A program made the translations under genes and the position numbers. This document shows positions 1 through 9,803 of a stretch of DNA of 64,000 bases, in pieces (within the stretch, counting starts at the first letter, position 1; each line of letters starts with the position of its first letter). Below the pieces are notes generated by a model. That model was not told the origin of the DNA, made no database searches, and was given only the letters and a program-made list of their open reading frames with translations. Source of the stretch: Callipepla californica brunnescens (Eukaryota > Chordata > Aves > Galliformes > Odontophoridae); the NCBI GenBank assembly GCA_023055505.1, contig JALIRH010000075.1, positions 1,922,001 to 1,986,000 of the forward strand, read 5' to 3'.

Positions 1-984
1 AACACCTGTGGGGAAAACAGTAGGTGAGCAGGTTGGAGACCCCAGATGGCTCTGGACATGGAAGTCAGCCCTTCTCAAAGAACTTGGCCACCAACCTCCA
101 CTTCTGAGGCTCAGAGCACTGAGCACACAGAAAGTAGAGAGGAACGGGTTCTGTTTGAACGGCGCTGCTTTAGTGGGTGGGTACAGTAAGCTGTGCGTAC
201 CTGCCGTTCTCACAGGGAGTTTGCATCACGGTTGAACACTGTTCTCCTGGGCACCAGGTTCACATCTCAGGCGCTTACTCCTGATGTCCGTACTTTGCAA
301 GGGAACTGTCACTTGATTCCACAAATGCCTAACGACTTCCTGCAATCACGGAGAGCTCTGCTGCCAGTGTTGCTCAAGGATGTCACAGAAGGGAAATCCC
401 ATTTGTCGGAGACGCCATCGGAACTCATGACTGCCTTCCTCGTTTCTTCTGATGATGCTTCCCTCCTACCTTCTGCAGGACTTGCGCTCGAGCGCCAGAT
501 TGTGCTGGACGCACGTTCCAGTTGGACGGCAGTGTCTATGCCTAATATCCTACACTAAGCAGTGCCTGTGTCTAACGCTAGAACAAACCTTAAGGCCTTA
601 AGTACCTAACACTAAAATCCTAAAGCAAGCTGTGCCTATCACAACAACAAAACTAAAAACCAGAACAAGCTACAGAATCAGCAAGTGCAGTGCTGGCACA
701 CATTTCCTGCAGCACTGATATCCAAAGACGCCCCGGATTCCTTAGGCTAGGAGGAGATGTCCAAGTGCGAAGCAAGCAGGAGAGTTCTCCACTGGAGAAT
801 GCTGGAGAGGGGAGCAAGTGTTGCTGGTTTTGGGGGCGGAGGTCTCGCCACACGTCCTTGCACCATCTGCAGAGATGTGCCACCATAGACCCCTATTCCG
901 TTCCATTTTGCTCACTAGGAGCTTTCACACATCTTCAGAAGTCAAGCCAACCTCCCCACCTGACCAGTGGACAATCCTCATTGA
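1..984. other. Stretch with no recognised gene
   Basis: Bases 1-5 are the 5' edge of a KIF21-like exon on the minus strand, and 6-20 its splice acceptor tract. The remainder is presumably intron of that broken gene. A 121-codon open frame at 193-558 has a biased, non-protein-like composition and no motif I recognise. The A/C-rich segment 540-690 repeats short CCTAA-type words but is not a clear repeat. Confidence 0.4.
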
Positions 985-1115
985 TTCCACTCTCTCCACT
1001 GACGCTCAGAGTCCCCATTGAACCCACTGACCCCAGTGTTCTCAGTGTCCCCACTGACCTCAACGTCCCCGTTGACCTCAGAGTCTCCAATTGAACCCAG
1101 TGTCCCCATTGACAT
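985..1115. repeat. Short minisatellite (CCCCATTGACCTCAG-like words)
   Basis: Imperfect direct repetition of words such as CCCCATTGA, CCACTGACC and CAGTGTCCCC over about 130 bp. On the minus strand it reads as low-complexity Gly/Ser/Val/Thr-rich open frames, which explains the apparent ORFs there. The same tract is at 22312-22442 and 43649-43779. Confidence 0.6.
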
Positions 1116-1599
1116 GGGGGGAACTGGGGGGAGTGGGTCCAGGGATACTGGGAGGAAACTGGAACATCCATTCAAACCATCCTTTTCAGCTTTAGGAGCA
1201 CAGCTATGGAGAATGCAGCAGCATCTGTTCTTAAAGGAGAAGACAGAAAGCCACACACTGAAATCTGAAATCTGATTTCTGGTCACATCTTCGAATTCAG
1301 AAAGAAGCTGCAAGTGTGGTGGCACACGATGGCAACTGTCATGCAAAAAGAGCTGGGATTATGGCTTTGATCCTAGCCATGCTTTTATCGTTCTCTGTGG
1401 TAAACGATTTCATTCATTCGAGTTCCACTGAGGAATGATTCTGATTGGTTTCTGTTTTCAGCTGCATAAGGATGTGTCTCAGTGTAGGATATAAAAGAGG
1501 ATATCCAGAGTGAACTGCCCGAAGTTTGCCTGAAGATTGAGGAGGGGAATTGAAGAGAGAAATGGAGAGCTGAGCAATCACCAGCTGCATGAATTTTAA

Positions 1600-2045
1600 T
1601 ATGAGCAAGGGTTAGATTCTGCACCTGGGATGGGACAGCCCTGTCTGTCCGTACAGACTGGGGGACAAGGGCTGGGGAGCAGCTCCAGGAAAGGGACCTG
1701 GGGGTTCTGGTCAGTGTTGAGTTGAACGTGAGCCAGCAGTTTGTCCTGACAGCCAAAAAAGCCAACCATCCCCTGGGGTGCTTCAGGGCCAGCCCTGCTG
1801 TGTGAGAGAGAAGGGATCGTCCCGCTCTGCTGTGTGCTGGTGCAGCCTCACCTCTAGCACTGGGTACAGCTTGGGTGCCACAGTTTAAGGACATCAAACT
1901 ATCGGAGTGCATCTATAGGAGAGCTATGAAAATGGTGAAGTGTCCAGTAGAGAGAAGTACGAGGAATGGCTGAAGTTGCTCGGTTTGTTTATGCTGGGCA
2001 AGACGGAGGGGAAAGCACGTCATCATCATCTACAGCTCCCTCCCA
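1600..2045 (+). mobile_element. Old CR1 LINE fragment (3' half of ORF2)
   Basis: Segments such as the one around 1700-1790 align by eye, base for base over long stretches, with the reverse complement of the younger CR1 at 4850-6340 (its region around 5330-5430). The fragment is riddled with stops and small indels, so it is far older than the other CR1. Bases 1116-1599 before it hold nothing I recognise. Copies: 22927-23372 and 44264-44709. Confidence 0.7.
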
Positions 2046-2092
2046 GGAACCCTGATTGTCAGTGGACGGGGACTCACTGTGTTCCAGGATGC

Positions 2093-2938
2093 TCAGAGAA
2101 GTCTCCAGTCCAAGGAAACTTTCTGTGCTGTTTTTGAGAGCTTCCGATGTACATCGGCTGTACACCGTACTTTCTCAGGATCACGGTCCTGGTGTGGATT
2201 GTTAGGGACAAAACTGGGATCGTACAGCATCTCTACTACAGCCATTTCTCTCAAAAATTGGATGCCCTTCTCCACAGTATTCCATCTTTCCACCTTAGGC
2301 TCCAGATCATCTTTGTAAGGAAATCTCCCCTTTACAGCCACTAGTACTGGTTCCCAGAGGGTAGCAACTCCACTCAGACATCTACTAATCCCTCTGTCGA
2401 TAGCTGGGTCTCGAGCAATGCTTCCCACTTGGCGGGCTTCGTTGCCATCTAGGGACACGCTGCTGGCACCGTTGTCCCAACACCGCAGCAACCAGGTGAC
2501 AACAGGTTCATCCGAGCGCCGTACAAACTCCTTTCTGGAACCTTGGATTTCAGTCATCTTTAAGGGATGAGGAATAGTGGTAACAGTGATTTCTTCATCA
2601 TCACTGTCCTCTCCATGTCTCACAATTTTCTTAGTGGCCTTTCTAGGTGGTGGTGGTGGTGGTGCTGAGGAGGGCCCCTCACCTGGATCTTCCTCTTCTT
2701 TCTCTGCTTCTTCTTCTTTCCGTTCTAGGCGTGAGGACACTCGTTTCCACTTCTGGCCTTCCACAGGGGCAACTGACATTGATGCCAGTGCTTCCTGTGA
2801 TCGATCAGGTCTAACTTCGAGGTTTCCATTTTTGCTTTGGACCTCGGTTTGGAAACCATTTCTTTCCAGATTATCAAGTATAGCTCGATAAGCACAAGCC
2901 AAACAATCCGTTCCTTCCCAGATCTTCCTGAGACTCAT
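2093..2938 (-). CDS. Retroviral Gag-like ORF, intact, 281 aa
   Basis: Open from ATG (2938) to stop with no interruption. Residues about 70-105 are a Lys/Glu-rich segment followed by a run of six prolines, then an acidic HGEDSDDEE stretch. Residues about 130-235 contain a capsid-like block starting WLLRCWDNGASSVSLDGNEA and continuing to REMAVVEMLYD. The same layout (tryptophan, W-D-x-GA, Gly-Asn/Thr-Glu, then W..ME/VE...RE) recurs in the degenerate gag at 8235-8923, which supports a Gag assignment. No zinc knuckle, protease or polymerase follows. The ERV family is uncertain. It stays open in all three tandem copies (H/R difference at NNPHQ/NNPRQ only in the part I compared). Confidence 0.6.
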   Translation of the reverse strand: MSLRKIWEGTDCLACAYRAILDNLERNGFQTEVQSKNGNLEVRPDRSQEALASMSVAPVEGQKWKRVSSRLERKEEEAEKEEEDPGEGPSSAPPPPPPRKATKKIVRHGEDSDDEEITVTTIPHPLKMTEIQGSRKEFVRRSDEPVVTWLLRCWDNGASSVSLDGNEARQVGSIARDPAIDRGISRCLSGVATLWEPVLVAVKGRFPYKDDLEPKVERWNTVEKGIQFLREMAVVEMLYDPSFVPNNPHQDRDPEKVRCTADVHRKLSKTAQKVSLDWRLL

Positions 2939-3039
2939 GACTCCTTACCTAAACACTCACTGAATTTCTCAGGATCCCACAGGTGCTCAAGATCAAAATC
3001 TCATAGCACCGGGGGTCCCCACGCTTCTAATTTCTTTCC

Positions 3040-3414
3040 TCATTTTTCCCACCTTCCCTGCCATTCAACACTCTCTGGTTTTGAGGAAGGCTTCCTCCAC
3101 GCGATATAAAATCCTATTGTAAGGAATACATTCAGGAAAACGGATAACACAGTTGGCAGGCTGGCATCCTGAACACAGGTAAAGACCTGAAAAGAGTACC
3201 TGGGAACCAATCCAAATGCCGTATAATCTGTCACGTTAGCCAGGGTGTTTAGGGAGGAGGGAGGTAACCCCATCAGCACACTAAAGTAGCTGTATGCATA
3301 TATGACTCCGGTGTTGAACATGAGGAGCTTAAAAAGATGCCAACGTGCTCCAAGGTACATGAAAACCCGTAGTGCCAGTTTTACAATGGAGTACAAATAC
3401 TGCATAGCCCGCAT
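3040..3414 (-). CDS. Small hydrophobic membrane-type ORF upstream of the Gag-like ORF
   Basis: From ATG at 3414 (an in-frame non-ATG extension reaches 3456) the frame runs 124 codons. It contains three hydrophobic blocks (residues about 5-25, 28-52 and 84-104) and a basic, polar C-terminus. It lies 101 bp upstream of the Gag-like ORF on the same strand and also stays open in all three copies. I do not recognise the protein. It may be an accessory or leader ORF of an ERV, a displaced env membrane segment, or chance. Between the two ORFs (2939-3039) I see no splice or promoter signal I would trust. Confidence 0.35.
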   Translation of the reverse strand: MRAMQYLYSIVKLALRVFMYLGARWHLFKLLMFNTGVIYAYSYFSVLMGLPPSSLNTLANVTDYTAFGLVPRYSFQVFTCVQDASLPTVLSVFLNVFLTIGFYIAWRKPSSKPESVEWQGRWEK

Positions 3415-3542
3415 TCTCCGCCAATAATTTGTCACGGCCCAGGCCCAAGGGCACAACCGCCCCGCTCGGTGGGGAGGTCAGGATGTCACAGGCAGGCTCC
3501 AAGATGCCCGACTCCCCTGCATCCTCTTTCCAAAGCTTATCT

Positions 3543-3990
3543 CTGTGCAAGGACAGACAAATACACCAAACATTGGCCGAGTGTTAAAGGAAGGGGCCGG
3601 AGGGGAATGTTTATGTTGAAAGTGTAAAACAGGCATTTGAAAGTCGTGACCCTGGATCTGAGCCGAACGTGGTGACGGGATGCTAAGCAGGCTATTTGCC
3701 AGTGTGTAGATAACAACCATTCGTTGTTGCTTTGATGACTGAGGGATTTCTGATTATTTGGTATTTGTGTGATCAGCGAAGCGTCACGGAAGGGTGTGAG
3801 CCTGCAGTACTCAGCCAGTGAGGAACCAGGGGAGAAGGAGATAAGCGTTGGGCAATAGGGGATAAAAGATGGAACGCTCTTGTCTGTGTGCGCTCCCTGT
3901 TTATGGTGCGCCCGCCATCGCAATTGCGAATAAACTCGGCTTTCTCAGAGGCATTGTCCTGAAAAAAACATTTGGATATTTCCAACAGTC
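3543..3990 (+). mobile_element. Probable ERV LTR (+)
   Basis: Contains a TATA-like GGGATAAAAG at about 3858, an AATAAA polyadenylation signal at about 3928 and a T-rich tract after it, in the spacing expected for U3-R-U5. The 5' end (TGTGCAAGG near 3543) and 3' end (near TTCCAACA) are inferred from the TG...CA rule only. A leader and a gag-like ORF follow on the same strand. Copies: about 24870-25317 and 46207-46654. Confidence 0.45.
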
Positions 3991-4480
3991 CCACCACCAG
4001 CCGTTGGGTGCTGTCAGCTACACTGCTGTCCAGCCAACAGCCATCGGCATTCACTTCCATTGCTGTCCAGTCAGCAGCTGTTGCGGTCCATCATTGTAGT
4101 GGGATTGCCTGGTCACAGCCTGAACCAGTGAATGAGCAGCTGAGTGAGCGGAGCGGAGGAGCCCAGGTCCACCCGCCCTCTCGCTCTCTCCCTCTCGGTG
4201 GTGCTTCCGGAAGTGCTTCCGGGAGCACAGATCCGCTCAGAGCCTGCGCGGGTTGCCCCCCCTCTCTCTGGCTCTCTTCCTTCCGGCGCGCCAGCGTTCA
4301 AACGAGAGGCGGCTGCGTTCCTCCGCCTAAACGGTCGCCGGGAGGGGTGAGTTCATTCCCCCTTATCTGTAACATCTCTTTCTGTAGCGCCTCTACCTCA
4401 AATAAAAACTCTGTCACCGCCTTTGCTTGCTTTGCGCTTGGCGAGCCAGGCAGCCTAATACCTTTTAAAAAACATTCACT
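3991..4480 (+). other. ERV leader between LTR and gag-like ORF
   Basis: GC-rich untranslated leader with a CT-rich tract at about 4165-4290 and a plausible splice donor GGGGTGAGTT at about 4345. A second AATAAA lies near 4401. No long ORF on the plus strand fits a gene. Copy-specific substitutions occur here (for example AGCAGCTGAG, AGCATCTGAG). Confidence 0.35.
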
Positions 4481-4864
4481 ATGACCCTTCTAAGTAACAT
4501 CGTGGGGTGGTTTCCACGGGAAAAGACCACCCCCTTAAATGACCTTTTGCCCGGTCATATCCCGGGATTTCTAGGATCCCCATACCACGGGGTTGCTGCT
4601 ATTATTGAAAAATGGGGCCCCCTGCGAGACGGAGGAAACCTCCTTGAATCCCTGTCCCGACTAGCTGACTATTTTCTCTCTCTGACTGAAAACGTTCTGA
4701 CTACTCGGGAGCGGCAATTAGCTGCGTCTACGGTGGCATGGCCGCTGCTGATAGCCTTAAACCAGATGAACACATCTGAAGGGGGTCTGCTTGATGAAAA
4801 TCAACTCTTGCATGACCGTATCGAAGAATTAGAAAAACAAATTGCAGTTTTCATAGATTCATAG
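4481..4864 (+). pseudogene. N-terminal gag-like ORF, truncated by CR1 insertion
   Basis: ATG at 4481 opens a 127-codon frame. It ends in a leucine/glutamate-rich segment (LLDENQLLHDRIEELEKQIA, residues about 101-120) with heptad spacing, a likely short coiled coil, preceded by a helical RERQLAAS region. The last residues (FIDS) are encoded by the 3' tail of the CR1 element, so the gene is cut off by that insertion. It follows an LTR and leader on the same strand, so an ERV gag N-terminus is the best guess; the family is unknown. Copies: 25808-26191 and 47145-47528. Confidence 0.45.
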
Positions 4865-6340
4865 ATTCATTACGTTGGAAAGGACCTACAAGATCATCTA
4901 GTCCAACCATCCTCACACCACCATCCCTACCCACCAAGCTACTAAAATTGTCCTCAAATCTAATCTAAATCTTCCCTGGTGCAACTTGTGGCCATTCCCT
5001 CTTGTCCTGTCATTAGTTACCTGGGAGAAGAGGTCAACCCCCTCCTCACCACAGCCTCCCTTCAGGAAGTGGCAGAGTGCGATGAGGTCTCCTCTGAGCC
5101 TCCTTTTCTCCAGGCTAAACAATCCCAGCTCCCTCAGCTGCTCCTCGTAAGACTTCTGCCCCAGACCCCTCACCAGTTTTGTTGCCCTTCTCTGAACACG
5201 CTCCAGGGCCTCGATGTCTCTCTTGTAGTGAGGGGCCCAACACTGAACACAGTACTCGAGGTGCGGCCGCACCAGAGCTGAGTACAGGGGGATGATCACC
5301 TCCCTGCTCCTGCTGGCCACACTATTCCTAATACAGGCCAGGATGCCATTGGCCTTCTTGGCCACCTGGGCACACTGCCGGCTCATGTTGAGCCGAGCAT
5401 CAACCAACACCCCCAGGTCCTTTTCCTCTATACACTCCTCAAGCCATTCTGCCCCAAGCCTATAGCATTGCATGGGGTTATTGTGGCCAAAGTGCAGGAC
5501 CCGGCACTTGGCCTTATTGAACCTCATTCCATTGACCTCAGCCCAGCTGTCCAGCCTATCCAGATCCCGCTGAAGGGCCCCCCTACCCTCAGGCAGATCA
5601 ACACATCCTCCCAACTTGGTGTCATCCGCAAACTTACTGAGGGTACACTCAATCCCCTCATCCAGGTCATCAATAAAGATATTAAACAGTATGGGCCCCA
5701 ATACCGACCCCTGGGGGACACCACTCGTAACGGGACACCAGCTGGACTTAACTCCATTAACCACTACCCGCTGGGCACGGCCCTCTAGCCAATTCTCGTG
5801 AACCTGTCCGCACCACGGGCTGCCAGTTTCCCCAGGAGAATACTGTGGGAGACCGTGTCAAAGGCTTTGCTGAAGTCCAGGTAGACTACATCAACAGCCT
5901 TCCCCTCATCCACCAGTCTGGTCACCCAGTCGTAGAAGGAGATGAAGTTGGACAAGCACGACCTGCCCTTTGTGAACCCGTGCTGGCTGGGTCTGATCCC
6001 CTGGTTGCCATGCACGTGCCGTGTGATCTCCCTCAAGATCAACCGCTCCATAACTTTCCCTGATACCGAGGTCAGGCTGACAGGCCTGTAGTTCCCCAGA
6101 TCTTCCTTACGGCCTTTCTTGTAGATGGGAGTCACATCGGCAAGCCTCTAATCTTGCGGGACCTCTCCAGGTGACCAGGAATGCTGATAGATGGCAGAAA
6201 GCGGCTTGGCAATCACCTCTGCCAGCTCCCTCAGCACCCTTGGGTGGATCCCATCTGGCCCCATGGACTTGCGGCAGTTCAGATGGAGGAGTGTCGGTGT
6301 GTCCGACACCTTCTTGTCTTGCGACAGGTTCCTAAAGGGG
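4850..6340 (-). mobile_element. CR1 LINE, 5'-truncated, with broken reverse transcriptase
   Basis: The minus-strand 3' end at about 4850 carries the short tandem ATGAATCT tail characteristic of CR1. Upstream lies the C-terminal part of ORF2: KSMGPDGIHPRVLREL, then YRPVSL, motif [11 protein letters not shown], the [11 protein letters not shown] block, the catalytic FADD motif, and the conserved thumb/C-terminal region ending in an [14 protein letters not shown] segment. Two lesions kill it: a TAG in place of the Trp expected after the SPGEVPQD segment (near 6150), and a frameshift near 5770-5790. The endonuclease domain and most of ORF2 are missing, as in most bird CR1 copies. Copies: 26177-27667 and 47514-49004. 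Confidence 0.92.
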
Positions 6341-6681
6341 TTAGAACCTCCTGCCCACATCAACTCCCCAGCGCCCGGATCCAAACCCAGCAATTCCCTG
6401 GCAAGGTTTTCGGCGGTCTTCTCTTCCCTTGCTGCCTTTAAAGCCCCCAGAATCAAACCCCAACTTTTTAACTCCGCTGCCTATTGAGTCTGCATGGCTT
6501 TCTGGGAGAGTGCTGCTGTCAGCGAGTCCCACCGCCCGGGGTCGTACACCTCATGGAGGAAGTTTAAAAGTCCCTCTCTTTCCAGGAGGTTAAGGACCGC
6601 GGCCACATCCTTCTTAAAAAAAGCGGTTTTTCCGCAATAAGTTTTATAAGCTTCAAGCAATACCTTAATGACGGATTTCAT
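6341..6681 (-). pseudogene. Alpharetrovirus-like gag matrix fragment
   Basis: ATG at 6681 begins MKSVIKVLLEAYKTYCGKTA and runs 66 codons to an in-frame TAG at 6481-6483. The frame then reopens with a KSWGLILGALKAAREE block until the CR1 5' junction at about 6340. The matrix-type Tyr-Cys-Gly-Lys and ALKAAREE signatures match avian alpharetrovirus-like ERVs. It sits downstream of a primer-binding site and LTR on the same strand, as gag should. It is dead: one nonsense codon, then truncation by CR1. Copies: 27668-28008 and 49005-49345 (a few substitutions upstream of the ATG in copy 3). Confidence 0.75.
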
Positions 6682-6849
6682 GATTGCCCAGGGGATCACC
6701 CCTCTGTCTTCCACAGCGCGTCTACTGTGAGATAAATTCGCAGCGCTGCGTTTATTGCCCCAGGGGAACCAACCCCTCCAGCACTTCTGTGACAGTACCA
6801 CCGCAAGTTCCTGCGTCTGTCACACAGCCGGCTGATACCAAGGCAAGAT

Positions 6850-6867
6850 CCAAAGTCGGGGTCACCA
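6850..6867 (-). promoter_or_regulatory. Retroviral primer-binding site, tRNA-Trp type
   Basis: Minus strand reads TGGTGACCCCGACTTTGG two bases after the LTR terminus CA. The first 13 bases match the tRNA-Trp-complementary site used by avian alpharetroviruses; the last bases diverge. Copies: 28177-28194 and 49514-49531. Confidence 0.65.
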
Positions 6868-6869
6868 TT

Positions 6870-7230
6870 TGTTGCCTAGTTCTCACGGCAACCTAGGTTA
6901 CAGTCCGCTCCGGCCTGCAGTGGTCTGACAGCCTTCAGGCCCAGCGCCCGACCCTGTTGGTCCCGCGCCCCACCTGGGCCATTCGCACACCATGAATGCA
7001 TCAGTATGATGGGTGGCAAAACGGCGTTTATTGCAAGCAACACACTTTTCTTATAACTTTCTTCATCACAGTACTACCTATCACCTATGCTACGGTTACC
7101 TCTGCCCAATAGATGTGTGGCATGTCTTGTCTTCTCCATATTTGGCCTTACTTGTTCTTCTTCTCTTATCTTCAAGATAGTGTTACCATGGTTTCCCAAG
7201 AGTCAAGGGGCCCCTGCGGGACCTATTGCA
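6870..7230 (-). mobile_element. LTR of the alpharetrovirus-like ERV (-)
   Basis: Minus strand has AATAAACGCCGTTTTGCC at about 7033-7016, closely matching the polyadenylation region of the 173-bp LTRs at 17718 and 20675. The U5 end at 6870 abuts the primer-binding site. The 5' end is uncertain; a TGCAATAG at 7230 is only a guess. Copies: about 28197-28557 and 49534-49894. Confidence 0.6.
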
Positions 7231-7312
7231 GTCTGGTGACCGCCACAGCTTCTTTCCAAGTTTTCAATTAACTATACTCCCCCGATCCCATGACTGGCCT
7301 TTTTTTCCGAGT

Positions 7313-7723
7313 CTATACAAAGGTCAAAACATGGTTGGGTTGCCCGTCGATTTTAACAAAGGCAATCCCAGCCCATATAAGATCATTGAACATGGTCTGC
7401 CGGGATACCCGTACGGGGCCTGATTGGGGTATCCGTGGGGCGGGATTCTTAGTTTTAATAGGGAAGGCCTCAGCTTCTTCTACCATACGAACATCGCGCC
7501 TGGTTGTTATGCGTTCCGTTTCCCCCAGGTCTGCCACCAACTGTGCTGCCTGTTGGACGATGGCCTCTGAGGCCACCAACGGGTTCAATATGGAGACCAA
7601 AGTCCCATAAAGGTGAGAGGGGGCCTGCTGCAGTATTAGGTCTCTGTCAACGGTTTGTGGGCTGGTTTGGCCCGGTTCTGCGACAACTGAGGAAGGAGAC
7701 CCACGGGCCCACTCCCCGGACAA
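7313..7723 (-). pseudogene. ORF in ERV leader/gag position, unrecognised
   Basis: About 136 codons open on the minus strand, directly downstream of the LTR at 7770-8229. No ATG starts the frame at its upstream end. Residues are polar N-terminally and then contain SQTMFNDLIWAG-like and QPNHVLTFV-like segments. The position fits a gag-type or leader reading frame of the ERV belonging to that LTR, but no motif I know confirms it. Copies: 28640-29050 and 49977-50387, with single substitutions. Confidence 0.3.
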
Positions 7724-7769
7724 GGGGAAGGGGTTAAGGGAAAAGGGAGAAAGGGAGATGAGCCCCGAA

Positions 7770-8229
7770 ACAAAACAGCGGCAACGATCTGAGGAGGAAA
7801 AGCTAATTTACTAAATAAGATCTTAGGAAGTAAATAACACAATATAATACAATACAATTTGGAATTGAGCCCAGTGAATCAAACAAAATGAGTAAGAGAG
7901 AGAGAGAGAGTGTCCGATAAACAGAAGGCCTTACGCTAACGCTGAAGGCGGACGGCAGCGAGAACCCACTGCTGAGTGATCCCAAAGGAAGAACCTGTCC
8001 CGTGACCGCAGACAGCTTTTCTCTTTTCCCTCTGAGCGGAAAACACGTAAAAATACAAAGCATCGCAAAGTCCTCTGGGGAATGGAGCTCTCCCTCTCTT
8101 CTGAGACAGGCATATTCATAACTATCGATGATCCACAGAGCTGTGGCATTAACTCTCTAACTCCCAGTAGATCACATGATGTTATGATGTGGAAGATCAA
8201 CAATACAACAAAATCATAAAACCATGACA
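7770..8229 (-). mobile_element. ERV LTR (-), family with TGTCATGGTTTTATG start
   Basis: Begins on the minus strand at 8229 with TGTCATGGTTTTATG. It is clearly homologous along its length to 14925-15356 and, in its first part, to 16475-16643: shared CATCATAACATCATGTG, CTGTCTCAGAAGAG, CGTAAGGCCTTC and ATCTTATTTAGTAAATTAG segments. A (GA)n tract at about 7890-7910 lies inside. The sequence TTTCGGGGCTCATCTCC just past its 3' end could be a decayed tRNA-Pro-type primer site. Copies: 29097-29556 and 50434-50893. Confidence 0.7.
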
Positions 8230-8234
8230 GTCTC

Positions 8235-8923
8235 GCATACCCGCTGTAAATTTCTCCGTATCAGGGCTCTCAAATGTATCTGAATACATGGCCTCCCTCA
8301 TACCAAGTTCCCGGATGTATGTTTGGAGGTCCTCCATGGAGGACCATAAACCGGTATTGAGTGGAAGGTCAGTCTTATTAGGCCACGTTAAGCGGCCTGC
8401 TGCTATTAACCAATCTATAATAGAATGATTTTCTTCTGCATGGTGGATGGCGGCATATCATCTTTGCCTCAGGGCCGGCTGTATAGTTGTAGATACTAAT
8501 TTGCTAATTTCGACATCTCTGTCCCATTGACTAATACACTTTCAGCTCCTGCATCCCACGAGCTCAGGAGCCATGCTGGTATGCTTTCTCCAGGTTTTTG
8601 ATGGAACTGCTTTACTAGGTCCATCGACTCATTTGCTGTATACGGGCAAGCTGTCACGTGCAAGGTTGTTTCAGCAGGGGGCCAGGCAGCCCCGCTGGTC
8701 TATCTTGCATTTTCTTTGTTTTTTGAGTTATGATTGGTCGGGTCTCAAATGGATCCGCCATAGATGGAGCTTCAAGATCTGATTTAGAAACCTTGTTTTC
8801 TGAAATAACCAGGCCCGCTACTTCAGGGACCTGGCTGTCCTCCACTGATATGCTACGTACTTGTCTTGTTGGGACATTTAGTCCAGGTTTTTTGGTTACT
8901 AACGTGCCTAATTGTTGTTCCAA
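8235..8923 (-). pseudogene. Degenerate ERV gag (capsid region)
   Basis: Read in shifting frames on the minus strand. 8923-8654 encodes a polar segment ending PFETRPIITQKTKK. A frameshift then leads to a block including PAWLLSSWDAGAESVLVNG, a stop, and finally a block containing WSSMEDLQTYIRELGMREAM. The W-D-x-GA, Gly-Thr/Asn-Glu and W..ME...RELG.RE order parallels the intact Gag-like ORF at 2093-2938, so this looks like a related, older gag. It contains at least two stops and two frameshifts. Copies: 29562-30250 and 50899-51587. Confidence 0.55.
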
Positions 8924-8934
8924 CTTTTCAATAC

Positions 8935-9286
8935 GGGCTAGGGGTGGACTAGGGCTAGGGATGGGCTAGGGCTCGGCTACAGCTAGAGGGGCTAGCACTG
9001 GGGCTGCACTAGGGCTAGGGTTGGGCTTGTGCTAGACGGGCTACGGTGAGGGCTAGGGATTGGCTAGGGCTAAGGCTGGGCTAGGGCTAGAGGGGCAAGT
9101 GCTATGGCGGGGCTAGGGATGGGCTTGGCCTGCGGTAGGGCTAGAGGGGCTAGGACTACGGCTGGCCTAGGGCTTGGGTTGGGCTAGGGCTAGAGCTACA
9201 GGCGCTAGGGCTAGAGGCGCTAGGGCTCCTGGGGCTACGACAAGGGCGTTTACAGCTAGTGGGGTAGGGCTAGTTGGGCTAGGTGC
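8935..9286 (+). repeat. Degenerate GGGCTA telomere-like repeat
   Basis: About 350 bp built of GGGCTA/GCTAGG words with many variants (GGGCTAGAGG, GGGCTTGG, GGGATGGG). It differs from the vertebrate telomere hexamer at one position (C for T). All three tandem copies carry nearly the same degenerate pattern (30262-30613 and 51599-51950), so it decayed before the unit was amplified. Confidence 0.8.
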
Positions 9287-9662
9287 AGCGTCTCAGGCAT
9301 GGACTCAGATGTGAACGATCCAAATCATTTGGGACAGGTTTTAACATCCCTTTTTTGCTTTCACAAGTTCTCTCTTGGAACTTTCTCACCCGCCTTGACG
9401 TATCAACATTTGAACTTCCCAAAGCAGTCCTTCAGCGTGCATACAGAAGATTATCCGATCAGAGCTGTGAGGCTTTCCAAACCACGCACTCTTCCTCCAG
9501 TTGGTTGGTTGGTTGGTTGGTTGGTAAGTTGCTATGGTGCAGCTTACTTGAACTTCTTTTCCTCTTCTTCTGGAAGTGTCCTTGGTTCTCAGCCTTCCTT
9601 TCTCATGCTGTTTCTCCTGGTCCACAGCTGCAGCTCTAAATATACTTTCTGTATTCCCACAG
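9287..9662. other. No recognised gene; contains a (GGTT)n microsatellite
   Basis: A (GGTT)6-like tract occupies 9500-9524 and creates the repeated Gly-Trp-Leu-Val frames seen here. A 209-codon plus-strand frame crossing this stretch is a by-product that only becomes ERV-derived near 9730. Microsatellite copies: 30827-30851 and 52164-52188. Confidence 0.45.
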
Positions 9663-9803
9663 GAAGGTCCATTCAGCTTGATAACACGGGGACGAGGATG
9701 CGCTTGTGTCATTACAGATACAGGAATGAAATGGATCCCCGCAAAGTGGGTACAGCCGTGGCTCCAGGATGCCGTATCAGACCCTTCCTCATTGGATTCC
9801 TGA
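9663..9803 (+). pseudogene. Integrase C-terminal domain fragment of an ERV
   Basis: Reads GPFSLITRGRGCACVITDTG followed by MKWIPAKWVQPW, the SH3-like DNA-binding end of an alpha/beta-type retroviral integrase (Gly-Arg-Gly, then Trp-hydrophobic-Pro). The frame stops at 9803. Everything upstream in pol is missing. The env frame below starts inside this segment in another frame, as in intact alpha/beta retroviruses. Copies: 30990-31130 and 52327-52467. Confidence 0.75.
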
